NCBI GenBank assembly: GCA_023381615.1
Contig: JAMCQL010000051.1
Span: 1 to 38,617, forward strand
Direction: 5' to 3'
DNA: 38,617 bases
DNA from: Bacteroidota bacterium
GTDB lineage: Bacteria; Bacteroidota; Ignavibacteria; Kryptoniales; JAKASW01
Below are positions 7,875 to 14,419 of the stretch, piece by piece. The position numbers were made by a program, and so were the translations under genes. Numbering within the stretch: the first letter of the stretch is position 1; each line of letters opens with the position of its first letter. Under the pieces are notes generated by a model, which did no database searches, was not told where the DNA came from, and worked only from the letters and a program-made list of their open reading frames with translations.

Positions 7875-8623
7875 TATCTGCCGTCCCCTTCCTGAGCGGG
7901 CGAATCATCTCCGGATACGACTGGCAGCTCGGCAAGGTGTAAGCCGCATTCTTTCTTTTGAAATCCGCGCCACCTGCCGGCACGCTCATCCTCACCGTCT
8001 TTTATGGGAGTCGTGCAGTGAACGCAGCCGATACTGGCATATCCGGCATCGTGAAGGGGATTGTATGGAACCTCGTTGTCGGTGATGTAATTCCACACAT
8101 CCTTCTTTGTCCAGGTAGCCAGCGGATTGATCTTGAGCAGACTGAATTTGCTGTCCCATTCAACAATTCCCGCTTTCGCACGGAAGGGTGATTGCTTGCG
8201 CCTGACCGCGGTGATCCAACCTGTGTAATTCTTCAACGCCTCGCGAAGAGGTTCTACTTTTCTAATCTTGCAGCAGAGATCCGGATCATGTTCCCAGATG
8301 TTTGCGCCATGAAGCTCTGCCTGTTGATCGAGAGAAATTGGCGTGGCATAGCGGATGAGGCGTATCTGATATTTCTCCTCAAGCCTGTCGCACAATTTGT
8401 ATGTTTCGGGAAACAAGACATCGGTATCGAGATAGAAAACGGGAATATTCTTGTTCACCGACGCAAGCATATCAATGAGCGCAACTCCCTCAGCTCCAAA
8501 TCCAGTAGCCATGGCTATCTCGCCCACCGAAAAAGTATCGTTTATCCATTCCAATACTTTGATAGGGTGTTCCGCCTCGAATTTTTTATTTAGTGAAATT
8601 AGTTCATCCTTAGAAAATTGCAT
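7874..8623 (-). CDS. cysH: Assimilatory adenylylsulfate (APS) reductase
   Basis: Member of the PAPS reductase family, 249 residues from the chosen start. It has the C117-C118 and C200-x2-C203 cysteines that bind a [4Fe-4S] cluster in APS-using enzymes (DLCCKIRKVEPL and IGCVHC), and the catalytic cysteine in KKECGLH. Enzymes specific for PAPS lack the cluster cysteines, so APS is the expected substrate, although some cluster-bearing forms accept both. The frame is open to an ATG at 8680, but residues from there to 8623 (MRSVNKEALRMAQRVESNE) are encoded by heptad-repeat DNA and overlap the end of sir. MQFSKDELISLNKKFE matches where the family starts, so 8623 is preferred. The annotation could legitimately begin at 8680. 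Confidence 0.9.
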   Translation of the reverse strand: MQFSKDELISLNKKFEAEHPIKVLEWINDTFSVGEIAMATGFGAEGVALIDMLASVNKNIPVFYLDTDVLFPETYKLCDRLEEKYQIRLIRYATPISLDQQAELHGANIWEHDPDLCCKIRKVEPLREALKNYTGWITAVRRKQSPFRAKAGIVEWDSKFSLLKINPLATWTKKDVWNYITDNEVPYNPLHDAGYASIGCVHCTTPIKDGEDERAGRWRGFQKKECGLHLAELPVVSGDDSPAQEGDGR

Positions 8624-8624
8624 C

Positions 8625-8668
8625 TCGTTGCTCTCTACTCTCTGCGCCATCCTCAACGCCTCTTTATT
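8625..8668. repeat. Heptad-repeat block at the sir/cysH junction
   Basis: Minus-strand GAGGCGTTGAGGATGGCGCA and the following GAGAGTAGAGAGC closely match the repeat between cysC-sat and cysG. If the upstream ATG of cysH is used, this DNA is translated. Confidence 0.55.
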
Positions 8669-10440
8669 CACGCTGCGCATTCGCCTTCTCCTGTTACCGC
8701 AGCAAATGCTGACACCTCGCCAAGATCGACGAACAATTCCTTTTTGATATTCTCAGGACGAAAGTCTGACAGGTCTTTTATGTCCTCGCGGAAAGAGCGA
8801 ATACCGATTCGTTCGGCGAACTGCCAGAAGTTTTCGTCCGGGTTCCTCTGCGACAGGAACCTCCTTAGAATTCGCGAAACCGCCTCGGTCGCGTAATGTG
8901 CAGGTATTCTTCCCAGAGTCTTGCCGAATACGTGCTTGCCTGAGTTCATGCCTCCGCCGATCGATACGATGTAGGATGGAATCTGACCGCCGTTGACTTT
9001 CTTCGTTGCGCCGTGCAGTCCAATAGCGGCAATATGATGTTGATCGCACGAATTCTGGCAGCCGCTTATCTTTATGCGGAGGTCCTTCAGGATTTCACTC
9101 CAATCCGGCTGGCGATGGAACAACTGAGTTAGTTCTTTTCCCAAAGCGCGCGAGTGCGTGATGCCGAGATTGCAAGTGTCGGCTCCGGGGCACGAGGTGA
9201 CATTTGAAATGTCCTGCGCTCCGGCATCGTCCAAGTTCGCCTTCTTCAATTCCTCGTACAACCACTGCACATCGGATGATCTGACCCAATGGAGGACGAT
9301 ATCTTGTTGCGTCGTCGTGCGAACCTGACCGTTTGAGAAACGCTCCGACAGTTCACCAAGCGTATGCAGTTGATCCGCGGTGATATCACCAATCACGGGG
9401 TTTACATAAACCACGTTGTAGCCAGCTTGCTTTTGAGAAACGACGTTTGACTCAAGCCAGCGATTGAATTCGATATCTCCATTAGCCTTCAAGACAAAAC
9501 CGGTCTCGACGAGCAGACGGTCGTCTGCCGCATCATCACTTGGCACAGGGAATGTCCTGCCTGATTCGAGAATGCGTGACAGTTCCACGTTCACTCGTCT
9601 GCGAAATTCTTTAAATCCCAATTTCCAAAGTACATATTTCATTCGTGCTTTGTTGCGGTTCTCTCTATTTCCAAGCGCGTTGAATACCGTGATGATCGCC
9701 TCCGTATTTGGAATCAACAACTTGACAGGGAGAAATTCTTCAAATACATTGGCAACACGCGGTTGACCGCCGAGTCCGCCGCCGACAAATACTTTAAACC
9801 CTTTTCTTACTTTATCATCTTCTTGTTGGATCGCGGCAACATATCCAATGTCGTGAATCCAAGGAACTATCCCATCACTTTCATCAGCGCTTCCGGAAAA
9901 CGAAATCTTGAATTTTCTCGGAAGATGCTGGTTCAACTGATTGCGCAGCAGGTGTTTTGCCAGCAGACGGGCATACGGCGTTATATCAAACAACTCGTTC
10001 TGCGAGACGCCCGCCAGCGGTGATCCGACAATATTCCTGACTGTGTTGCCGCATGCTTCTCTTGTGGTAAGACCAACTTCCGCCAGCTTCTCCATGATCG
10101 AGGGAGCATTCTCGAGCTTCACCCAGTGTAACTGAATATCCTGTCGCGTGGTAATGTGTGCAATGCCGTCGGAAAACTCGCGCGTGATTTCGCCGATCCG
10201 CATCAATTGTGTCGAAGTCAGTAATCCATAAGGGATCTTGACACGGACCATGTTGAAACCCTTTTGGTCCGGCCGCTGGCCGTAAATACCGCGATGAAGC
10301 CGGTACCTCTTGAATTCATCTTCTGAAATCTCACCGCGCTTGAGACTCTCAATTGCCTCACGCATGCCTCGAATATCTTCATCATAATATATCTGGGCGC
10401 TGTCTACAGCAGCCAATTCATCTATCGTATTCAAAACCAT
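8668..10440 (-). CDS. Ferredoxin-type sulfite (nitrite/sulfite) reductase
   Basis: A 590-residue siroheme/[4Fe-4S] reductase. The cluster-siroheme cysteines are visible as TSCPGADTCNLG (C-x5-C) and SGCQNSCDQHH (C-x3-C). Two ferredoxin-like half-domains, each with an R-x-TTRQDI or R-x-TTTQQDI stretch, precede them. It reduces sulfite to sulfide with six electrons. Nitrite reductases share the fold, but the operon of sulfate-assimilation genes points to sulfite. The frame extends to an ATG at 10461, but a GAGGAG site lies just before the ATG at 10440 and would be inside the gene otherwise, so 10440 is chosen. The first base of the upstream candidate abuts the attenuator's T-run, another reason to reject it. 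Confidence 0.92.
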   Translation of the reverse strand: MVLNTIDELAAVDSAQIYYDEDIRGMREAIESLKRGEISEDEFKRYRLHRGIYGQRPDQKGFNMVRVKIPYGLLTSTQLMRIGEITREFSDGIAHITTRQDIQLHWVKLENAPSIMEKLAEVGLTTREACGNTVRNIVGSPLAGVSQNELFDITPYARLLAKHLLRNQLNQHLPRKFKISFSGSADESDGIVPWIHDIGYVAAIQQEDDKVRKGFKVFVGGGLGGQPRVANVFEEFLPVKLLIPNTEAIITVFNALGNRENRNKARMKYVLWKLGFKEFRRRVNVELSRILESGRTFPVPSDDAADDRLLVETGFVLKANGDIEFNRWLESNVVSQKQAGYNVVYVNPVIGDITADQLHTLGELSERFSNGQVRTTTQQDIVLHWVRSSDVQWLYEELKKANLDDAGAQDISNVTSCPGADTCNLGITHSRALGKELTQLFHRQPDWSEILKDLRIKISGCQNSCDQHHIAAIGLHGATKKVNGGQIPSYIVSIGGGMNSGKHVFGKTLGRIPAHYATEAVSRILRRFLSQRNPDENFWQFAERIGIRSFREDIKDLSDFRPENIKKELFVDLGEVSAFAAVTGEGECAA

Positions 10441-10461
10441 CTTCTCCTCAAGAGTATACAT

Positions 10462-10498
10462 AAAAAAAGCCCTTCGTCGGTTTTCAACGAAGGGCTTT
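10462..10498 (-). terminator. Intrinsic terminator / attenuator in the leader of the sulfate operon
   Basis: Minus-strand AAAGCCCTTCGT (10498-10487) and ACGAAGGGCTTT (10477-10466) form a perfect 12-bp stem around a 9-base loop, followed by a run of seven Ts ending at 10462, 22 bases before the sir start codon. It lies downstream of a Cys-rich leader ORF and upstream of the whole operon, so it is best read as an attenuator. A competing pairing exists: GCGAAGG within leader codons 31-33 (10548-10542) is complementary, with one wobble pair, to CCTTCGT in the terminator's first arm (10493-10487). Confidence 0.9.
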
Positions 10499-10522
10499 CA
10501 GAATCTAAGTTTCTATTTTTTG

Positions 10523-10639
10523 TTAGCTCATGGTAATTACACCTTCGCGAAAACAAAGCGGTCCCATCATGCGGGTACAACAACAACATGCGCAACACAG
10601 AGATGCTTCGTTAATTCGGGAAAATGCAGTGGTACTCAT
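10523..10639 (-). CDS. Cysteine-rich leader peptide (putative cysteine attenuator)
   Basis: A 38-codon ORF whose residues 15-21 read CCACCCC, with a seventh cysteine at 29. The Cys codons are at 10597-10577. It begins a few bases after the predicted transcription start of the sulfate operon and ends 24 bases before the terminator stem. A run of codons for the end product ahead of a terminator is the hallmark of ribosome-mediated attenuation. When charged Cys-tRNA is scarce, stalling at codons 15-21 would leave codons 31-33 free to pair with the terminator's first arm and allow read-through. The peptide itself is probably not functional. No ribosome site is seen, so translation may be leaderless or nearly so. 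The mechanism is inferred from sequence only. Confidence 0.82.
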   Translation of the reverse strand: MSTTAFSRINEASLCCACCCCTRMMGPLCFREGVITMS

Positions 10640-10648
10640 ATTTATTAT

Positions 10649-10677
10649 AAGATATGAACACACAATCAGTCTGTCAA
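10649..10677 (-). promoter_or_regulatory. Promoter of the sulfate-assimilation operon
   Basis: TTGACA (10677-10672) and TATCTT (10654-10649) are separated by exactly 17 bases. A start about 7 bases on falls near 10642, only about three bases before the leader-peptide ATG at 10639. A better -10 match (TATAAT, 10649-10644) overlaps but sits at an unfavourable 22-base spacing. Confidence 0.7.
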
Positions 10678-10766
10678 GCATCTTCGAGTGGAAAAATTCT
10701 AAATTGTCAAGAAAATAAATCAATTCTCTTGCCTCTCCAGATTGAAAGCGGACAGTTTTGTCTTCA

Positions 10767-11957
10767 TCAGCATTCTGCCACTGCTTTCGACGTGCGGGCG
10801 CGTGAGCGAGTGCCAGGCTGAAACGCTAATGCTTGATCGAGGTCCTCGATAAGATCATTCGGGTCTTCAATTCCGACAGACAGGCGAATCACACGGTCGT
10901 TGATACCAGCTTTCTCGCGCAGGTCAGGATTCATCGAGGCATGGCTCATTGTCGCAGGATGTTCAATGAGCGACTCAACGCCTCCCAGCGATTCCGCGAG
11001 TGCAAATATCCTCGTCGAACTGAGCACCTGTTTTGCTTCCTCGATTCCCCCGTCCACTTCAAACGATACCATCCCTCCAAACCCGGATTGCTGACGCTTG
11101 GCAAGCTCGTGATGAGGATGGCTCTCTAATCCGGGATAATAGACTTTGCGAACATGCGAATGAGACGAAAGGAATTCCGCAACAGCTTTCGCATTCCGTT
11201 CGTGTTCTCTCATGCGCGGAGCAAGTGTCTTGATACCGCGTAGAACAAGCCAACAATCGAATGGAGACGCACCCTGTCCCAGTGCATTTGTGAGAAACTG
11301 CAGCCTTTGGGCATGTTCCTGGTGCTTGACCACAACGGCTCCGCCAACCACGTCGCTGTGTCCGTTCAGGTATTTAGTCGTTGAGTGTACAATAATATCG
11401 GCGCCAAGTTCAAACGGTCTCTGGTTGAAAGGTGATAGGAAGGTGTTGTCAACAATGGAAAGCGCGCCATTCCGGTGAGCAATACGGGAGAGTTCCCGTA
11501 TGTCAACGATATTCAAAAGTGGATTGCTTGGAGTCTCGATCCAGAATGCTTTCGTGTTCGGTTGGATTGCATCCTGAACAGACGACAAATCTCTCATGTC
11601 GACATAGGAAATTTCAAGCCCGAATTGTTCGCGGTATGTGCGCAATAGTCGTTCTGTCCCACCGTAACAATCGTGCGTACAGAGAATGTGGTCTCCCGTT
11701 TTGAAAAAATGTAACACGAGGGTAATTGCGGCCATTCCGGTTGCAACTGCCGCCGCGCTGACCCCGCCTTCGAGTGCAGCTATGTTTTCTTCTAAGGCTC
11801 TTCGGGTTGGATTTCCGCTTCGCGTGTAGTCAAATCCTTTTGTCTGACCGATATTCTCGAAGCGAAATGTTGAAGTCTGATAGATTGGGGTTATGACGCT
11901 GTTGAAGGCGGAATCTTTATCCACTCCCGTGTGGACGGTTTTGGTTTGAAGACGCAT
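10767..11957 (-). CDS. metB: Cystathionine gamma-synthase / gamma-lyase family PLP enzyme (metB-like)
   Basis: A 396-residue Cys/Met-metabolism PLP enzyme (fold type I). It has YTRSGNPTRRALEENIAALE, the phosphate-binding TGMAAI region, DNTFLSPFNQRP and the PLP-lysine motif STTKYLNGHSD. Gamma-synthase (joins cysteine to an activated homoserine) and gamma-lyase (breaks cystathionine) cannot be told apart by eye. The SAM-I riboswitch upstream favours a methionine-biosynthetic gamma-synthase, which would consume the cysteine made by the next operon. The start at 11957 is preceded by AAGAGGT. The longer open frame to 12119 runs through repeat-like DNA and is rejected. Transcription is toward the sulfate operon promoter with no clear terminator between. 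Confidence 0.9.
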   Translation of the reverse strand: MRLQTKTVHTGVDKDSAFNSVITPIYQTSTFRFENIGQTKGFDYTRSGNPTRRALEENIAALEGGVSAAAVATGMAAITLVLHFFKTGDHILCTHDCYGGTERLLRTYREQFGLEISYVDMRDLSSVQDAIQPNTKAFWIETPSNPLLNIVDIRELSRIAHRNGALSIVDNTFLSPFNQRPFELGADIIVHSTTKYLNGHSDVVGGAVVVKHQEHAQRLQFLTNALGQGASPFDCWLVLRGIKTLAPRMREHERNAKAVAEFLSSHSHVRKVYYPGLESHPHHELAKRQQSGFGGMVSFEVDGGIEEAKQVLSSTRIFALAESLGGVESLIEHPATMSHASMNPDLREKAGINDRVIRLSVGIEDPNDLIEDLDQALAFQPGTRSRARTSKAVAEC

Positions 11958-12067
11958 ACAATTACCTCTTTTTGTAAATGATTTCACTACTGGTCGTATC
12001 TCTGGTACGAAGCAAATGTTCTGATGGTATGAAAAGAAATTCCAAGCTTCAAGCACCAAGCTCCAAA

Positions 12068-12112
12068 TGCCGCTTACGGCATCCCGACATACAAATATTT
12101 TTGACGGGACAA
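12068..12112. repeat. Copy of a dispersed short palindromic repeat within the metB leader
   Basis: The stretch GGCATCCCGACATACAAAT followed by TTTTGACGGGACAAG recurs with few changes at 23655-23690 (GGCACTCCGACATGCAAAT, then TTTTGACGGGGCAAG). A shortened inverted form occurs near 36465-36490. Its ends (CCCG and CGGG) are complementary. It is flanked by heptad-like sequence (CAAGCACCAAGCTCCAAAT and similar) between 12040 and 12200. Confidence 0.6.
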
Positions 12113-12266
12113 GCACCAAATTCCAATCTCAAACTGGGGAACTGGTACTCCGGAAGTTCAGAACTGGAATTTATGTTTTTGGTAATCGGAACTTGGATCT
12201 TGGCGTTTGCAGTTCGTTCATCACGTCAGCTCACTATACTTACTCGTTACCAATTGCACCTGTTCC

Positions 12267-12299
12267 AAAAAAAACCTCTTCCGATGATCAGAAGAGGTT
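12267..12299 (-). terminator. Intrinsic terminator of the SAM riboswitch
   Basis: Minus-strand AACCTCTTC, a short loop containing TGATCATC, then GGAAGAGGTT and a run of eight Ts. It lies about 20 bases past the riboswitch aptamer and well upstream of metB, the expected expression platform of a transcription-terminating S-box leader. Confidence 0.88.
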
Positions 12300-12320
12300 A
12301 CAAGGTAGTGTACGCATCTT

Positions 12321-12451
12321 CCTCTCATCTTTCCCGCCAATCACAATGGCAGGCAGGAGTTAGCACCTAACATTCTGCGAGGTTGTCGAGAACTGGTTGC
12401 TACGGCGTCATCGGGCCTGTTCCCTCGGCCGTTCTTGATAAGATAGAGGTT
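12321..12451 (-). ncRNA. SAM-I (S-box) riboswitch
   Basis: The aptamer's conserved blocks appear in order on the minus strand: CTTATCAAGAACGG, GAGGGAACAGGCCCGATGA, CGCCGTAGCAACC, then a variable stem, AGGTGCTAACTCCTGCC, a further stem and GGGAAAGATGAG. The 5' CTTATC and 3' GATGAG can close the P1 helix. It binds S-adenosylmethionine, and high SAM should favour the terminator that follows. It controls metB. Boundaries are approximate to a few bases. Confidence 0.95.
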
Positions 12452-12476
12452 TTCGAAAGAACTTATTGACAATTGA

Positions 12477-12505
12477 ATATACCGAATCGGAAAGGACTTG
12501 TCAAG
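12477..12505 (-). promoter_or_regulatory. Promoter of the SAM riboswitch-metB transcript
   Basis: TTGACA (12505-12500) and TATATT (12482-12477) with a 17-base spacer, a near-consensus sigma-70 promoter. The predicted start (about 12470) is some 20 bases before the aptamer. The remaining 286 bases to the divergent nucleoside phosphorylase gene show no gene. Confidence 0.85.
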
Positions 12506-12791
12506 TGGAGGAAGGTAAGCGCGCGAGTTTACCCAATTTGATTACGATCGCCAAATCTCCTGGTAATCAACAACGTATCTAACTCGAGTTGTCCCGACTT
12601 TCGCGCATGCGCGTCAACGTAACTGGAGGTTATCTTTTTTAGAACCGAACAGCCTCGACTTTTAAGTCAGGGAAATAAAACAAACCATATTATACATATT
12701 TTGCCCTTAGAATCTTCCTCCATCGTTTTGCTTCTTTTCCGGAGACTTGCGATTTTAATTAAGGTCCAATTAGACAATAGTCAGGAGCACG

Positions 12792-13589
12792 ATGTTCACA
12801 CCGCCGATCTTATCCAATAAGTATCACGTAAAGCCATCAGTTTTTACCCCGCAAAACCTCCTTCGCGAGGCGAGACGCCAGAAATCATTGCCAATGAAAA
12901 GCGTCCCTCCCGTTTGTATTCTTGATCCTGATGGAGATATTGTCCGCTGGCTCGCTGCCGAACACCGTTCAAAACGAGACTACGACTGGGCTTGCTACCA
13001 CACTGAACTCTACACATTCACCGAGTACGACAATCATTTCGGTATTATCGGTTGTGCTGTCGGCGCATCGTTCGCCGTGCTGGTCGCCGAGGAGTTGTTC
13101 GCCTCAGGGTGCGAGCTGCTTATAAGCGTTACCTCCGCGGGACAAATTGTCGAAAGGAGGAAGCCGCCTTATTTTGTTTTGATCGAGAAAGCCTTGCGCG
13201 ATGAAGGAACAAGTTATCACTACCTTCCCCCGGCAGACTTCAGCATGATTTCACCGCAGCTTCTGTCGGTGCTTGACAATGCATTTCCCAGTGCGTCGGT
13301 CCCAATCTATCGTGGTTCAACCTGGACCACAGATGCCCCTTTTCGAGAGACAGAGGCCGCCATAGAGCGTTGCAAAACGTTGGGTGTCATGGGAGTCGAA
13401 ATGGAGGCGGCGGGGCTATATGCCTTCGCCGAGGCGAGAAACAAACCGGTGATTTGTCTGGCTCATGTAACTAACAGGATGGCCCGAATCGAAGGCGATT
13501 TCGAGAAGGGAATAGCCGCGGGAAGTCAGGATGCACTCCATATTATCACTCTGGCAGCACGCGCATGGCTTGAACAACGGGAAAAATAG
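12792..13589 (+). CDS. Nucleoside phosphorylase (uridine phosphorylase / PNP family)
   Basis: A 265-residue member of the PNP_UDP_1 family, which splits nucleosides with phosphate to the base and ribose-1-phosphate. Visible family features are GIIGCAVGASFAVLVAEELF, SVTSAGQI (phosphate and base site), a STWTTDAPFRET loop, and GVEMEAAGLYAFAEA, in which the MEA glutamate contacts the ribose. The substrate base is not determinable. ATG 12792 follows AGGAGCACG. Transcribed away from the metB unit, it appears to be a single gene with no sulfur-related function. Confidence 0.87.
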   Translation: MFTPPILSNKYHVKPSVFTPQNLLREARRQKSLPMKSVPPVCILDPDGDIVRWLAAEHRSKRDYDWACYHTELYTFTEYDNHFGIIGCAVGASFAVLVAEELFASGCELLISVTSAGQIVERRKPPYFVLIEKALRDEGTSYHYLPPADFSMISPQLLSVLDNAFPSASVPIYRGSTWTTDAPFRETEAAIERCKTLGVMGVEMEAAGLYAFAEARNKPVICLAHVTNRMARIEGDFEKGIAAGSQDALHIITLAARAWLEQREK

Positions 13590-13627
13590 TGTTAGAACCT
13601 TGATTATCCTTTCCCACTTGGATTGAC

Positions 13628-13656
13628 TTGACTTCACTCCACGTCGTCAATATATT
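13628..13656 (+). promoter_or_regulatory. Promoter of the arsR-rhodanese/sqr cluster
   Basis: TTGACT (13628-13633) and TATATT (13651-13656) with 17-base spacing, followed by an operator-like palindrome at the expected start site and an AAGGAG ribosome site before the ATG at 13693. Confidence 0.8.
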
Positions 13657-13660
13657 CAAT

Positions 13661-13674
13661 TACTCAATTGAGTA
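13661..13674 (+). promoter_or_regulatory. Probable operator of the ArsR-rhodanese repressor
   Basis: TACTCAATTGAGTA is a perfect 14-bp palindrome placed directly after the -10 box and over the expected transcription start. ArsR-family repressors bind such dyads at their own promoters, so autoregulation is likely. Confidence 0.7.
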
Positions 13675-13692
13675 TGTTACTAAGGAGATCAG

Positions 13693-14352
13693 ATGACCGG
13701 CAGAGAATTTAAGGACATAACGTTCCACCATCTGGCAAAGGTGATCAGCGCTTTCGCAAGTCCCAAGCGGCTGGAAATCATAGATATCCTTTCGCAGGGC
13801 GAAAAAGATGTGGACTCATTAGCAAAAGAGACGAATACAAATTTCGCGAACACCTCCCGCCACCTGCAGGTCTTGAAAAATGCAGGTGTCGTTCAAAGCA
13901 GAAAGGAAGGCGTTCGGGTAGTCTACTGCCTGGCAACAGATGAGGTAATTAAGTGCTGGAAGAACATACAATCCCTTGCTGAACAAAGGTCGGCTGAGCT
14001 GAGAGAAGTTACAACTTCATTCCTCAAGGAGAGAAATGTACTCGAACCGATCTCTATGAAAAAATTGCGAGCAAAAATTAGAAGAAGGAATGTTACTGTA
14101 ATAGATGTCCGTTCGAGGGAAGAATTCCTGAACGGGCATTTGCCCAGATCTGTTTCTATTCCGCTGCCTGAATTAAAAAATGAAATAAAAAATGTGCCTG
14201 CGGACAAAGAGATCGTTGCTTACTGTCGCGGAAAATACTGTGTAATGGCTCCTGAAGCGGCAAAGATTCTGAACAAAAAAGGATTTAAGACAACAATCCT
14301 GCAGGATGACGTTAACTCGTGGCGGTTCGCCGGATTAGAGGTTGAAAGATGA
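13693..14352 (+). CDS. ArsR-family regulator fused to a rhodanese domain
   Basis: A 219-residue fusion. Residues 8-95 are a winged-helix ArsR domain (ASPKRLEIIDILSQGEKDVD, then the recognition helix TNFANTSRHLQVLKNAGVV). Residues 120-219 are a rhodanese with active-site loop C178-RGKYC183. Cysteines C79 and C88 in the ArsR part could sense thiols or metals. The classic arsenic-binding CxC is absent. Such fusions are plausible persulfide or sulfur-stress sensors, and the next gene is an SQR-like flavoprotein, which supports that. The rhodanese may deliver sulfane sulfur to the sensor (inference). The start has AAGGAG 7-8 bases upstream. Confidence 0.88.
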   Translation: MTGREFKDITFHHLAKVISAFASPKRLEIIDILSQGEKDVDSLAKETNTNFANTSRHLQVLKNAGVVQSRKEGVRVVYCLATDEVIKCWKNIQSLAEQRSAELREVTTSFLKERNVLEPISMKKLRAKIRRRNVTVIDVRSREEFLNGHLPRSVSIPLPELKNEIKNVPADKEIVAYCRGKYCVMAPEAAKILNKKGFKTTILQDDVNSWRFAGLEVER

Positions 14353-14419
14353 GTTCTAATATGAACGCTGAACCTACAGTGCGATTGCCCAACTCTTTTC
14401 TGATATGAAAGGATAAAGA

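Noticed and set aside
10441-10461. Earlier ATG for sir at 10461
   Set aside because: It would place the GAGGAG ribosome site inside the gene and abut the terminator's T-run. The ATG at 10440 fits better.
10530-10718. Plus-strand ORF opposite the Cys leader peptide
   Set aside because: No ribosome site or family similarity. The minus-strand reading explains the region through promoter, Cys run and terminator.
11958-12119. Upstream extension of metB beginning MVLVPSKIF
   Set aside because: The sequence is repeat-like with no family match, whereas an AAGAGGT site precedes the ATG at 11957.
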